Notes: generated by a model from the letters alone, not told the origin. A DNA stretch of 64,000 nucleotides from Enterobacter sp. JUb54 (GCF_014298075.1 NZ_CP060418.1:2666001-2730000); one strand, 5' to 3'. Numbered from the stretch's first letter, positions 1-9,009 are shown. Numbers and translations are program-made.

Positions 1-849
1 GGCGGTGAACTCGGCGATCTCATGGATACGTTTAATCAGCAGATCGCGCACTTCCGGCTTCATCGCGCGCACGGTCAGCTCCATCACCGCGCTTTCCGGG
101 ATGACGTTGGAGGCAATACCGGCCTGGAAAGTCCCGACGGTGACAACCGCGGTTTCTCCCGGCGGCACGTTGCGGGCAACAATGCTTTGCAGCGACATCA
201 CCAGCGCCGAGCCGGCGACAATCGGGTCGATGGCACGTTCCGGGTGAGCGCCGTGACCGCCGTAGCCGTGAATGGTTATCTTCACCGTATCCGCCGAGGC
301 CATAAAGTTACCGGCATAGAAGCCCAGCTTGCCGACCGGCAGCCCCGGCATATTGTGCAGCGCGAAAACGCTATCGCAGGGGAAGCGTTCAAACAGACCG
401 TCTTTAATCATCAGATCCGCCCCGCCGATGGCCTCTTCCGCCGGCTGGAAAATCAGGTGCACGGTGCCGTTAAACTGGCAGGCTGGCGAGGCAATATACT
501 TCGCTGCCGCCAAAAGGATGGTGGTATGACCGTCATGGCCGCAGGCGTGCATTTTTCCAGGAGCGGTGCTGGCCCACGGCAGATCGGTGGTTTCAAAGAT
601 CGGCAGCGCGTCCATGTCGGCGCGCAGACCAATCGTGCGCCCCGGCTGGCCTTTTGTTAATGAGCCCACCACTCCGGTTTTACCCAATTCACGAGTGACC
701 GCGTAGCCCCATTCCGCCAGTTTTTCCGCCACCAGCTCGCTGGTATTAAACTCCTCCAGACTTAATTCCGGATGGGCATGTAAATAATGACGGATCGCAA
801 TCATTTCATCTTCAGCGGCTTTAATTTCTGGAATCACAAAATCGGTCAT
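1..849 (-). CDS. M20-family amidohydrolase (hippurate/N-acyl amino acid hydrolase type), 3' end cut by window
   Basis: Reading the reverse complement from the ATG at 849 gives an open frame of 283 codons to the window edge. It shows the M20 amidohydrolase pattern: HPELS near residue 26, the metal-binding segment MHACGHDGHTT at 100-110, QPAEE at 135-139 and the dimerisation-domain motif GGHGAHPE at 197-204. Family members are cytosolic metal-dependent enzymes that cut N-acyl amino acids such as hippurate, N-acetyl or indole-acetyl conjugates; the substrate here cannot be told. A GGAG ribosome-binding site lies about 8 bases before the start. Family length is about 380-400 residues, so roughly the last quarter is missing. 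Its downstream neighbours lie outside the window, so operon context is unknown. Confidence 0.9.
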   Translation of the reverse strand, partial: MTDFVIPEIKAAEDEMIAIRHYLHAHPELSLEEFNTSELVAEKLAEWGYAVTRELGKTGVVGSLTKGQPGRTIGLRADMDALPIFETTDLPWASTAPGKMHACGHDGHTTILLAAAKYIASPACQFNGTVHLIFQPAEEAIGGADLMIKDGLFERFPCDSVFALHNMPGLPVGKLGFYAGNFMASADTVKITIHGYGGHGAHPERAIDPIVAGSALVMSLQSIVARNVPPGETAVVTVGTFQAGIASNVIPESAVMELTVRAMKPEVRDLLIKRIHEIAEFTA

Positions 850-1384
850 GCCGGTCTCCGGGAATAAGGAATAAATGTCCTGAATAAATCAGGCTTCAGA
901 CAAACGGTTGCTGGGGAGCGAGAAAGTCGGAAGCAGTAGCGTCAACGAACAGGTTCAGACAATTAACTTATCTGGATAACTATTTAATGCAAGTAGGATT
1001 TCTGATTTCTGCAGCCGACCTCATCGCATTTACTCATGATTATTCAGCATGTTATCTTTCAGCGTCGTCAGAAATGAAGTTGCCAAAACACCGCCAGCCA
1101 TCACGGAATATCCACAACACAAATCACGCAATATTCAGTTAAACAGACCATGGTTAAGGCTAAGTTTAAATATAAACTTTTAATACTTGGATTATTAACG
1201 CGTTTTTACTCTACGATTATCGGTCTTAAATCAGCGTGTCATTAGCAGGGATGAACTCAAGCAGCGTCATGGTTGCAGGATGCACAGACGCGCTCGCCCC
1301 GTGGCGTTATGCAGGCCCCGTGAGCGAGTGAGAGATAATGACAGCGCTTTATGAATGACCTGCCGAATACAGTAGAACTTAACA
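850..1384. other. gene-free intergenic stretch
   Basis: About 535 bases between the divergent amidohydrolase and the SYLF lipoprotein gene. It is AT-rich in the middle (about 1130-1200). No tRNA, convincing small reading frame or known repeat was recognised on either strand. It must hold the promoters of both flanking genes, but no single -35/-10 pair stands out. Confidence 0.5.
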
Positions 1385-1972
1385 ATGAAATATCAGGCTC
1401 TTATCATTGCATCAGCGCTGGCGATGGCCGGCTGTAGCGCACAGGGCGACACTGCCAGTCAGCAGCGCGCCAGTATCCAGAAAATACGTAGTGAAACGCT
1501 GAGTAAACTCTATACGCTGCACCCGGAAGCGCGCAGCGATATTCAGCACTCCGACGGCTATGCGGTATTTTCCAGCAACAGCAGCAAAATTTTGGTCTTC
1601 GGATTTGGTAGCGGCTATGGCGTGGTGAAAAATACCCACACCGGCAAAGATACCTATATGAAAATGGCGCAGGGCGGCGCGGGTCTGGGCGTGGGCGTGA
1701 AGCAGCAGCGGACCGTGCTGGTATTCCATGATAAAGAGGCGCTGAATCACTTTATCACCCAGGGCTACGTCGTTGGTGCCGATGCTAACGCGGCCGCCAA
1801 ATATGACGATAAAGGCGTCGCCCCGGTCGCCGCGTCGGCCAACGGCATCGCCAAAGATACCGCTTCGCTGCCGTCGAAGGTGAATGTGTACGAAATCACC
1901 GAGAAAGGCTTGGCCGCCCAGGCGATGCTCAATGGCTATAAATACTGGCCAGATGACGAGCTAAATAAGTAA
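1385..1972 (+). CDS. SYLF/Ysc84-domain lipoprotein
   Basis: This 195-residue protein begins with a lipoprotein signal peptide whose lipobox reads LAMAGC, so Cys17 would be acylated and the protein membrane-anchored. After a short charged segment (QQRASIQKIRSETLSKLY) comes a glycine-rich region, FGFGSGYGVV followed by AQGGAGLGVGV, and then VLVFHDKEALNHFI. That order is typical of the SYLF (Ysc84-like) lipid-binding domain. In eukaryotes the domain binds phosphoinositides; the role of bacterial lipoprotein forms is not established. The start lacks a strong Shine-Dalgarno sequence, but the signal peptide fits this ATG. It is a single gene, with the next gene convergent. Confidence 0.75.
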   Translation: MKYQALIIASALAMAGCSAQGDTASQQRASIQKIRSETLSKLYTLHPEARSDIQHSDGYAVFSSNSSKILVFGFGSGYGVVKNTHTGKDTYMKMAQGGAGLGVGVKQQRTVLVFHDKEALNHFITQGYVVGADANAAAKYDDKGVAPVAASANGIAKDTASLPSKVNVYEITEKGLAAQAMLNGYKYWPDDELNK

Positions 1973-2034
1973 TCATCGGTATGGTCAGCGCAAGAGGTTG
2001 TCACGCAGCCTCTTGCGCCAGCGACCGGTATCAT

Positions 2035-2817
2035 TTAGTTCAGGAACTGCAGATTAAGTCCGGCGAAAATTTGCCAGCGAGGCTGCCCCGGGCCACGGTC
2101 GGCAACGCTACCCTGTGGCTCAATGAAGAAGTTGTATACCGTTTTTTGGTGTTTTATCACCTGGCCAATCCCCAGCCCCAGCGGCACGCTGTAGTTATCG
2201 TTGTGAAGGTTGTAAACCCAAATCGGCGCAGAGCGAAGGTAAGTCCCTCCCCCCAATTGGTAGAAAAGGAACGGTTGAAACGTAGCCAGATTAACATCGC
2301 TACGATCATCATCGCCGGCAAAGCTATGTTGCCACGACGCGAGATAACCATACTGGAAGGTTGGACTGCTGGCATCAAACAGCACGTTGACCAGACCACC
2401 GGACCATTTCCCCGATCCAACGGCATCATCGGAGGCGGTAGGCGCGGTAATTTGTGGCCCGAAACCAAAACTCACCGCCGGGTTGCCGGTATCAATGAGC
2501 CAGGACGTAAAGAGGTTAAGATCGCCAACGCCGGTCTTGTGGCCGCCGGTCGGAGGAGCAGGATAGGTGTTGACCGGCAGCGATGCACGTAGCAACCAGT
2601 CGCTCTGCCCTAAAGAAAAGGGGGTCGCGTATCGGAACCAGAACTGATTGGCGTCTTTGTTTGTGCCGCTGACATCGCCAATATAGTAGTTCTGCATGTT
2701 GAATGCGGTCATGTTGGCAAGCGGGTTGTTGGCCTGCGCCGCGCTGCCGCCGCTATCCGCCGCCCAGCTATTACCTGCCAGCAAAGCCAGTGCACTGAAA
2801 GCCACTATATTTTTCAT
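2035..2817 (-). CDS. outer-membrane beta-barrel-type protein with signal peptide
   Basis: A 260-residue protein with a signal peptide ([19 protein letters not shown], cleavage near residue 19) and a body rich in alternating aromatic and polar residues. It ends LQFLN, with a Phe close to the C-terminus as in many beta-barrel proteins. Segments such as [31 protein letters not shown] and [12 protein letters not shown] resemble the putative phenol-degradation MetA-pathway or transporter outer-membrane family. No enzyme motif is visible. Function is unassigned; a small channel or solute-binding barrel is the most likely reading. It is convergent with the SYLF lipoprotein gene, 62 bases away. Confidence 0.55.
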   Translation of the reverse strand: MKNIVAFSALALLAGNSWAADSGGSAAQANNPLANMTAFNMQNYYIGDVSGTNKDANQFWFRYATPFSLGQSDWLLRASLPVNTYPAPPTGGHKTGVGDLNLFTSWLIDTGNPAVSFGFGPQITAPTASDDAVGSGKWSGGLVNVLFDASSPTFQYGYLASWQHSFAGDDDRSDVNLATFQPFLFYQLGGGTYLRSAPIWVYNLHNDNYSVPLGLGIGQVIKHQKTVYNFFIEPQGSVADRGPGQPRWQIFAGLNLQFLN

Positions 2818-3067
2818 TGATATACCAGAGTCGAAGAGGTTATTTGAAGCGTAGACGATTTATGACAACGGGAAGGGCCAGGGCGGGATTTAATGTTATT
2901 TCAGTGGATTATGGTGCTGCAGACGATAAGCGATGTGTATCGTTCTGGTGCGTTCGGGGAAAATGGCAAAATACCCGCTTGCGTAAGCTCACATTGTAAA
3001 AGGGCAACCTCGTCAAATAACACAAGGCTGCCCTGGGGGATGACGTGAAATACTGGCTGACTCTCGC

Positions 3068-3571
3068 TTAGTGCGACAATAGCCCGTTCACCAGAATCGA
3101 GGTAATGATGCCGCTTGCCGCCGCAATCAGCACATAGTTGCCGTCAATATAGGACCAGTGCTGGCCCTGCGGGGGTGCAGGCAGACCGCGATCGTTCCAG
3201 TCATTCACCCGATAATCATTGCCGCGGTAATGTTCCGGTGCCGGCTGTCCTTTACGGAAATCATGGCCATTCCACGCAAAGTGGTCTTGCTCATGACGAT
3301 CCTGATGCGGCTTACTTTGCCCACGATTATCGGCATGCTGGTCGCGATCCGGGCCACGGTTATCGCCGCCCTGATAGCGGTTGTCACCATGTCCCTGCGG
3401 GCCATTATTACCCTGCCCCTGCTGGCGATTAGCATCCGGGCCACCACGATTGTCGCCCTTCTGCCACTCTTGCTGTTGGCCAGGTTTATAGTTGTCATTC
3501 GGGCCATCGGCGTAGGCCAGTGAACTGAATGCACAAGCTAACATGACGGCCAGAGAAATCATCTTTTTCAT
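3068..3571 (-). CDS. RcnB-family periplasmic protein
   Basis: A 167-residue protein with a cleavable signal peptide (about residues 1-21), then about 75 residues very rich in Gly, Asn, Gln, Asp and His (30-105), then an RcnB-type C-terminal domain. That domain is recognisable by PAPEHYRGNDYRVNDW, GLPAPPQGQHW and a hydrophobic tail near residues 146-164. RcnB in E. coli is a periplasmic protein needed for normal nickel and cobalt homeostasis with the RcnA exporter; no rcnA or rcnR is present here. The His/Asn-rich linker could bind metal, but that is inference. The start at 3571 is supported by the strong AGGAGG ribosome-binding site. Confidence 0.75.
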   Translation of the reverse strand: MKKMISLAVMLACAFSSLAYADGPNDNYKPGQQQEWQKGDNRGGPDANRQQGQGNNGPQGHGDNRYQGGDNRGPDRDQHADNRGQSKPHQDRHEQDHFAWNGHDFRKGQPAPEHYRGNDYRVNDWNDRGLPAPPQGQHWSYIDGNYVLIAAASGIITSILVNGLLSH

Positions 3572-3715
3572 AGTACACCTCCTGATATGGCTTTATTTTT
3601 ACCGCCAGAATGTGGAGGAATAGTGAGTATCAGGATATCCAGGAGGATTCCTGGCAGATTGGATTCGCGTGAAAATAGCCGCTACGGCGAGCCGGGAAAA
3701 ACGATCGCCAATAAA

Positions 3716-3737
3716 AAAGGCCGCTTTCGCGGCCTTT
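3716..3737 (-). terminator. rho-independent terminator
   Basis: Perfect 9-bp stem (AAAGGCCGC with its complement) around a tetraloop that reads GAAA on the minus strand, followed on that strand by a run of T. It lies 38 bases past the stop codon of the repeat-protein gene, so it ends that transcript. Confidence 0.85.
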
Positions 3738-3774
3738 ATCAGGGACATCTTCAGTACGGATTCAGAGACGTTGA

Positions 3775-4200
3775 TTATTCAGTGACTTTATTTTTTAAGT
3801 CTTCAGCGCCCTTTTTGGTATCGTCCCAGCCTTTAGCTGCACCGTCTTTGGTGGCATCCCACCCTTTTTCGGTGGCGGCTTTGGTTTTATTCCAGCCTTT
3901 TTCCGTGCCTTCTTTGGTTTTATCCCAGCCCTTTTCCGTCCCTTCCTTGGTCTTATTCCAGGTTTTTTGAGCGCCTTCGCTCACCTGGCTGCCGACGCTA
4001 TCGCTTTTGCCTTGCGCCGCATGTTCGGATTTCAGCTTCAGCTCATCGCCCTCGTTCTGGGCCTGATGCAGTTTTTCCTTGGCGGTATTCGCCTGTTCAT
4101 GAGCCGCCGCGACGGTATCATCAGTTGCGTGTGTTGTCGCAGCAAAAACCGGGGCTGCTACCAGAATCGCAGATAATGCAATTATTGCTTTTTTCATCAT
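3775..4200 (-). CDS. secreted protein with five tandem 11-residue amphipathic repeats
   Basis: Signal peptide MKKAIIALSAILVAAPVFA, then about 60 charged residues, then five tandem 11-residue repeats. Each has the form KGWDKTKEGTE; the variants are KTWNKTKEGTE, KGWDKTKEGTE, KGWNKTKAATE, KGWDATKDGAA and KGWDDTKKGAE. Such 11-mer Lys/Thr/Glu repeats resemble LEA- or apolipoprotein-type amphipathic helices, suggesting a periplasmic stress or membrane-surface protein. No function can be assigned. The start is placed at the ATG-ATG pair next to AGAGAGGA; an upstream in-frame ATG at 4233 has no ribosome-binding site and would spoil the signal peptide. Either ATG of the pair (4200 or 4197) is possible. 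Confidence 0.7.
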   Translation of the reverse strand: MMKKAIIALSAILVAAPVFAATTHATDDTVAAAHEQANTAKEKLHQAQNEGDELKLKSEHAAQGKSDSVGSQVSEGAQKTWNKTKEGTEKGWDKTKEGTEKGWNKTKAATEKGWDATKDGAAKGWDDTKKGAEDLKNKVTE

Positions 4201-4416
4201 GTCCTCTCTAACGTTCTTAATGTTATGAGTCACCTACAGAATGGCATAACATTCCGGTCATGACTTTAGGGATAGTTCTTAAAACTATTTCTGGCCGCAT
4301 TCACCCGTTTTCAGGCTAAACCTTTCGACATTCCGGTACGGGCGTATACCTTCCAGTAAGTTTGTAACATTCCATTAAAATCCATGGCCATATACCTGCC
4401 GTTTATTTTCATACGC

Positions 4417-4436
4417 GAATAATTATCAAAATCATT
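4417..4436 (+). promoter_or_regulatory. candidate Fur box
   Basis: AATAATTATCAAAATCATT (4418-4436) matches the 19-bp Fur consensus GATAATGATAATCATTATC at 12 positions by hand alignment. It lies 30 bases before the start of the siderophore-type importer operon, the expected place for iron repression. No binding score could be computed. Confidence 0.45.
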
Positions 4437-4465
4437 CTATTATAAATTCGCAACGGTACTCATTT

Positions 4466-5587
4466 ATGGCAATGAAATCAGTAAGATCGCTCATATTATT
4501 CAACGCACTCATCGGCACTCCTTTGCTGAGCTATGCCAGTCAGTATCCGCTTACGGTCACCGACCTCGACGGCCGAACCATTACCCTCCAGCATGAACCG
4601 CAGCGCATTATTTTGCAGGACGGACGGGATCTGATGGCGCTGGCGCTGCTGGACCGCGATAACCCGTTTAAACGGGTGGTGGCGTGGAATAATCTCGCGA
4701 AAAAACAGGATATTGCCACCTGGGAAATGCTCAAGCAGAAGTGGCCGCAGTCGGCCGCCATTCTGGATATGGGGTTCAGCGACAAAGGCAATGTCGACCT
4801 GGAAAGCGTGCTCTCCCGCCAGCCGGACCTGATGATTGCCCAGTTGCGCGCGAAGCCGGCGCTGACCGAAAGCGGCATCATCGGCAAGCTGGCGGCGCTG
4901 AATATACCGGTGCTGTTTGTCGATTATGAGATCAACCCGGCCAGGGACACCGCGCCCAGTATCGACCTGCTAGGCCAGGTCCTCAACCGCGAAAGCAACG
5001 CCAAAGCCTATACCGACTACTACCGCCAGCATCTGCAGGCCATTGTGCAGAAAACGGCGGCTATCACCCCGAAAGCGACGGTGTTTGTCGAAGCGCTGGC
5101 CGGCAATAGCGATGCCTGCTGCTTCACCCACGGGCATAGCGGCTGGGGCGGTCTGGTCGAGGCGGTGGGCGCCAACAATATTGGCTCACAGGTGCTGCCC
5201 GGCGCCTCCGGCTTTGTGTCGCTGGAAAAAATTATCAGCATGAAGCCCGACGCTTACATCATGACCGGCTCAAAACGCGGCAACAGCCAGGTGCTGCCGC
5301 TGGGTTATCAGGTCAGCCCGCAAGCGGTCAATACCCAGGCTCAGACGCTGCTGTCACGCACCGGCGTCAGCAATATCCCGGCGGTAAAAGGCCAGCACGC
5401 TTACGGGGTTTACCATCATTTCTACAACCACCCGTGGAATATCGTGGGGATGGAGTATCTGGCGAAAGATATCTATCCGCAGCCCTTTAGCACCCTCGAT
5501 TCGAATGCGACCTACCACTACATCGTGCGCCATTTCACTACGCTGCCCGATCTGCCGTTCGTCTTTTCCTGGAAACAAGGTGAGTAA
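4466..5587 (+). CDS. siderophore/iron-type ABC transporter substrate-binding protein
   Basis: A 373-residue periplasmic binding protein with a signal peptide ending near residue 25 (LSYAS). The mature part begins YPLTVTDLDGRTITL and continues EPQRIIL, the usual start of FecB/FepB/BtuF-type proteins that deliver ferric siderophores or corrinoids. Further class features are LESVLSRQPDLMIAQ and a C-terminal domain with GANNIGSQVLPGASGFVSLE. No lipobox is visible, so it should be soluble in the periplasm. It is followed at 6 bases by the permease and then the ATPase, forming a complete importer. No outer-membrane TonB receptor is adjacent, so the ligand is unknown. The start could be 4466 or the ATG two codons later; the ribosome-binding site is poor. 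Confidence 0.85.
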   Translation: MAMKSVRSLILFNALIGTPLLSYASQYPLTVTDLDGRTITLQHEPQRIILQDGRDLMALALLDRDNPFKRVVAWNNLAKKQDIATWEMLKQKWPQSAAILDMGFSDKGNVDLESVLSRQPDLMIAQLRAKPALTESGIIGKLAALNIPVLFVDYEINPARDTAPSIDLLGQVLNRESNAKAYTDYYRQHLQAIVQKTAAITPKATVFVEALAGNSDACCFTHGHSGWGGLVEAVGANNIGSQVLPGASGFVSLEKIISMKPDAYIMTGSKRGNSQVLPLGYQVSPQAVNTQAQTLLSRTGVSNIPAVKGQHAYGVYHHFYNHPWNIVGMEYLAKDIYPQPFSTLDSNATYHYIVRHFTTLPDLPFVFSWKQGE

Positions 5588-5593
5588 CCCCGC

Positions 5594-6676
5594 ATGAGTT
5601 CAACCACTGAACCCGGTATCCGCACGGCGACCATCGACGCGGATGACGTCATGGCGCACTATCGCCGCATCCTGCGCCGCCGCCTCGGCCTGATGCTGGT
5701 GCTGCTGCTGTTGATTGTCGCTTCCCTGTTGCTCGATTTTGTCCTCGGGCCGTCCGGCATATCGCTGCATACCCTGTGGCAAACCCTGACCGCTCCCGGC
5801 AGCACCGGCGCCGGAACCCAGGTGATCGTCTGGGATATCCGCCTGCCTTACGCGCTGATGGCGGTGGTGGTTGGCCTCGCGCTGGGGCTGGCGGGAGCCG
5901 AGATGCAGACCATCCTCAATAATCCCCTCGCCAGCCCTTTCACCCTCGGGGTCTCCTCGGCGGCGGCATTTGGCGCGGCGCTGGCTATCGTGCTGGGGAT
6001 CGGCATTCCCGGCATCCCCGCCCAGTGGTTTGTTTCGGCCAACGCCTTTATCTTCGCCCTGCTGGCGGCGCTGCTGCTGGACGGCATCACCCGCTGGACC
6101 CAGGTCGCGACCTCGGGGGTGATTCTGTTTGGTATCGCGCTGGTCTTTACCTTCAACGCGCTGGTGTCGATGCTGCAGTTTGTCGCCAACGAAGATACCC
6201 TTCAGGGCCTGGTGTTCTGGACCATGGGCAGCATCGATCGCGCCTCGTGGCAAAAGGTCGGGATTTTGCTGGCGGTGCTGGCGGTGGTGATGCCCCTGTC
6301 GATGCTCAACGCCTGGAAACTGACCGCGCTGCGCCTCGGTGAAGACCGGGCCGTCAGCTTTGGTATTCACGTCCGTCGCCTGCGGCTGACCACGCTGCTG
6401 CGCATCAGTATTCTGTCGGCGCTGTCGGTGGCCTTCGTCGGGCCGATTGGCTTTATCGGACTCGTGGCCCCGCATATCGCGCGCCTGATGTTTGGCGAGG
6501 ACCATCGGTTTTATCTCCCCGCCAGCGCCTGCATCGGGGCACTGGTGCTCTCGCTGGCGTCGGTGGCCTCAAAAAATCTGCTCCCCGGCGCCATTATTCC
6601 GGTCGGCATCGTGACCTCGCTGGTCGGCGTCCCCTTCTTCCTGAGCATTATTTTGCGCCATCGGGGGAACGTATGA
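5594..6676 (+). CDS. FecCD-family ABC transporter permease
   Basis: A 360-residue inner-membrane permease with an Arg-rich cytosolic N-terminus (HYRRILRRRLG) and about nine hydrophobic segments. It carries the hallmark cytosolic loop GFIGLVAPHIARLMFGEDH near residues 275-297, which docks the ATPase in BtuC/FecCD/FhuB permeases. One permease of this length forms a homodimer. It has an AAGGTGAG ribosome-binding site and its stop codon overlaps the start of the ATPase gene (ATGA), showing tight co-translation. Substrate is a ferric siderophore or haem-like chelate by family; exact identity unknown. Confidence 0.92.
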   Translation: MSSTTEPGIRTATIDADDVMAHYRRILRRRLGLMLVLLLLIVASLLLDFVLGPSGISLHTLWQTLTAPGSTGAGTQVIVWDIRLPYALMAVVVGLALGLAGAEMQTILNNPLASPFTLGVSSAAAFGAALAIVLGIGIPGIPAQWFVSANAFIFALLAALLLDGITRWTQVATSGVILFGIALVFTFNALVSMLQFVANEDTLQGLVFWTMGSIDRASWQKVGILLAVLAVVMPLSMLNAWKLTALRLGEDRAVSFGIHVRRLRLTTLLRISILSALSVAFVGPIGFIGLVAPHIARLMFGEDHRFYLPASACIGALVLSLASVASKNLLPGAIIPVGIVTSLVGVPFFLSIILRHRGNV

Positions 6677-7476
6677 GCCAGCATGCTCCAGAACCAACCG
6701 GGCTGACGATCGGCCATTTCAACGCCGGTTATCCAAAACGCCAGGTGATCCGCGACCTCACGGTTCCCCACCTGCCACGTGGCAAAATCACCGCCCTGCT
6801 CGGCCCTAACGGTAGCGGGAAATCAACCCTGATGCGGGCCATTGCGGGTCTTGGCCCCTCCACGGGAGAGCTGTCGCTGGCCGGGGAAAACCTGCTGACG
6901 CTGCCGTTCGCCCGGCGAGCGGAAAAAGTGGTCTATCTGCCGCAAACCTTGCCGGCCGGGGTACATCTGCATGTGCTGGAGTCGATTATCGTCGCCCAGC
7001 GTGCGGCGGGCGGCCTTCATCAGGCCGATAACCCGGCAGAAGTGATGTCCCTGCTGCGCCTGCTGGGCATTGAGCACCTGGCGCTCAGCTATCTCGATCA
7101 GCTTTCCGGCGGGCAGAAACAGCTCGTCGGTCTGGCACAGTCGCTGATCCGCCAGCCGGCGTTACTGCTGCTCGATGAGCCCCTGAGCGCATTAGATTTA
7201 AATTACCAGTTTCATGTGATGGACCTGGTGCGCAAGGAGACCCGCCGTCGGCATATCACCACCCTGGTGGTGGTGCACGATATTAATATTGCCCTGCGGC
7301 ATGCCGATCATATGGTGATGTTAAAAGAGGGGCGGCTGCTGGCCGACGGCCCGCCGTCGCAGGTGATTACGCCGGAGATTTTAGCGGCGGTGTACGGCGT
7401 TCGCGGCCGTGTGGAACCCTGTTCTCAGGGGATCATGCAGGTGATTATTGACGGTCTGGCAATCCCGGCGGGATAA
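6673..7476 (+). CDS. siderophore-type ABC transporter ATP-binding protein
   Basis: A 267-residue ABC ATPase. Walker A GPNGSGKST is at 44-52, the ABC signature LSGGQ at 144-148, Walker B LLLLDEP at 164-170, and the switch histidine in VVVHDIN. Sequence style and length fit the FecE/FepC/BtuD class that powers FecCD permeases. It is the last gene of the importer operon and overlaps the permease stop by four bases. A hairpin follows at 7480-7509. All motifs are intact. Confidence 0.93.
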   Translation: MSQHAPEPTGLTIGHFNAGYPKRQVIRDLTVPHLPRGKITALLGPNGSGKSTLMRAIAGLGPSTGELSLAGENLLTLPFARRAEKVVYLPQTLPAGVHLHVLESIIVAQRAAGGLHQADNPAEVMSLLRLLGIEHLALSYLDQLSGGQKQLVGLAQSLIRQPALLLLDEPLSALDLNYQFHVMDLVRKETRRRHITTLVVVHDINIALRHADHMVMLKEGRLLADGPPSQVITPEILAAVYGVRGRVEPCSQGIMQVIIDGLAIPAG

Positions 7477-7479
7477 GCA

Positions 7480-7509
7480 AACGGCCCGGGTTTTGTCGCC
7501 CGGGCCGTT
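7480..7509. terminator. hairpin between convergent genes
   Basis: Perfect 11-bp stem (AACGGCCCGGG with its complement) around an 8-base loop, located between the stop codons of the ABC importer operon and the yiaV-like gene. T-runs are weak on both sides, so it may act as a bidirectional terminator or as an mRNA end protector. Confidence 0.6.
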
Positions 7510-7522
7510 CGTCGTCTGTCAA

Positions 7523-8665
7523 TTAATGGTCGAGATAGAGATAGTTTTCCCAGCTCTTCATGCGGATCAGGATCTTTCTGATCAGCAGCAGTTCTTTCAT
7601 ATGGTCGGAGTAGACCGCCGCTTCAACCGTCGCCCCTTGCGGTAGCTTATAGTTTTTGAAGCGATCGTCGGTGACCTTCATCACCACCAGCGCACGCCCC
7701 TGGGTGTTTAGCGCCGCGGTCGTCAGCAGTTTTCCCTGTCCCTGGAACTGGCTTTCACCAATTGCCGGCAGCACAGCGGCCACTTCGCCCTGGAAGACGG
7801 TGCCCGGGATCGCCGGGAACATCAGCTCAGCCGTTTCGCCTTTTTCCAGGCGCTGCAGCGAGTTCTGACGGAAGGCGGCCACGTACAGTCGATCTGCAGG
7901 TGCCACCATCGGCACAAACGTCATCACCGGCGCCAGTCCCAGCGCGGTCGACATGGTGCCAGGACGCAGGCCAACGGTGCTGACATAGCCGTCGGAAGGT
8001 GCGCGCACCACGGTGTTGTCGAGTTTAAACTGGGCCTTGCGCAGTTGCGCCAGCAGCGAGGCGACGGTGGTATTCTCCCCCTTCACAACCGAGTTCAAAT
8101 CGTTCTTCGCCCGCACCACTTCAGCCTGGGCGGCTTTAACGCTGGCCTCATCGGCTTTCCAGGTCTGAAGACGGGTATCCACCATCTGATCGGAGAAGGC
8201 GCCTTTGTTGTGCCCTTCCTGATAACGCGCATATTCGCGCTGCGCCTGGTCACGTTCGGCCACCGCTTTATTGAGGTTGGCCTGCGCGCTGTTCAGTGCG
8301 GAATTCAGCGACAGCGCGTTCTGGCTGGCCTGTTTCACCTGCGCTTCCAGATCATCGACCTTCGACTGATACGGCGTCGGGTCGATGGTAAACAGGATGT
8401 CATCTTTATGCAGCATCTGGTTGGCTTTCACCGGCACCGTTAAGACACGACCGCGCACCTGCGAAACAATCGGGACGGTACGAAAAACCTGATTCCCCAC
8501 TTCGGTAAACGGCGCGTTATAGTTCATACCAAAAATCACGCCGCCAATCAGTATCACGCCGCCCAATACCGCGGTCGGTACTGTCCATTTATTTAATGGA
8601 ATGTGGAATATTTTAAATATCGCAATACACAGCGCGGCATAGGTCAGAAGCATTAACGTTTCCAT
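7523..8665 (-). CDS. yiaV: HlyD-family membrane fusion protein, YiaV-like
   Basis: A 380-residue membrane fusion protein. There is an N-terminal signal anchor (two hydrophobic segments near 5-20 and 30-47), a biotinyl/lipoyl-like half starting SQVRGRVLTVPVKANQ, a long alpha-hairpin (about 95-195) rich in Ala/Gln/Lys, then APSDGYVSTVGLRPGT and a beta-barrel domain. In E. coli yiaV and yiaW sit together in the same order. The family normally bridges an inner-membrane pump to an outer-membrane channel; no pump gene is adjacent. The start at 8665 overlaps the stop of the upstream yiaW-like gene. Confidence 0.8.
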   Translation of the reverse strand: METLMLLTYAALCIAIFKIFHIPLNKWTVPTAVLGGVILIGGVIFGMNYNAPFTEVGNQVFRTVPIVSQVRGRVLTVPVKANQMLHKDDILFTIDPTPYQSKVDDLEAQVKQASQNALSLNSALNSAQANLNKAVAERDQAQREYARYQEGHNKGAFSDQMVDTRLQTWKADEASVKAAQAEVVRAKNDLNSVVKGENTTVASLLAQLRKAQFKLDNTVVRAPSDGYVSTVGLRPGTMSTALGLAPVMTFVPMVAPADRLYVAAFRQNSLQRLEKGETAELMFPAIPGTVFQGEVAAVLPAIGESQFQGQGKLLTTAALNTQGRALVVMKVTDDRFKNYKLPQGATVEAAVYSDHMKELLLIRKILIRMKSWENYLYLDH

Positions 8666-9009
8666 TATTTTGCCTCCTTTTCTTTCAGCAGCGTTAATTC
8701 CTGCTGTACCCCGTCAAGGCGGGCCAGCACCGTTTCTAAGCGCTGATGCAGATCGTCCTGGTTTTCTTCGATTCTTTTCATGCCCCAGCCCCGGTCATCG
8801 CGCCACAGGGTGGCCCAAATCCACAGCAGCGGCCACAGCACGTGCAGGGTAAATAAGCTCACCCACCCGGCGTAATGAATCGCATCCTGATGCGGATGGT
8901 TTCTTTTTTTCGCAATTTCATAAGGGATATCATGAATAACAATTACCCCGTAAAACAGGATCAGGACTACCGCAACCAGGATAGCCAATGCTACATAATC
9001 CAGGGTCAT
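8665..9009 (-). CDS. yiaW: DUF3302 inner-membrane protein, YiaW-like
   Basis: A 114-residue protein with a first membrane helix (about 5-27), the conserved stretch VIHDIPYEIAKKRNHPHQDA, a second membrane helix containing GWVSLFTLHVLWPLLWIWA, and a C-terminal coiled coil (about 82-112). This matches E. coli YiaW in order and in the conserved middle. It is probably the small partner of the YiaV-like membrane fusion protein, with which it overlaps by one base. Function is unproven in any organism I can recall. Confidence 0.8.
   Translation of the reverse strand: MTLDYVALAILVAVVLILFYGVIVIHDIPYEIAKKRNHPHQDAIHYAGWVSLFTLHVLWPLLWIWATLWRDDRGWGMKRIEENQDDLHQRLETVLARLDGVQQELTLLKEKEAK

Noticed and set aside
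5600-6505. 301-codon minus-strand frame opposite the FecCD permease
   Set aside because: Translation is Gln/Arg/His-rich low-complexity sequence, typical of an antisense shadow of a hydrophobic protein.
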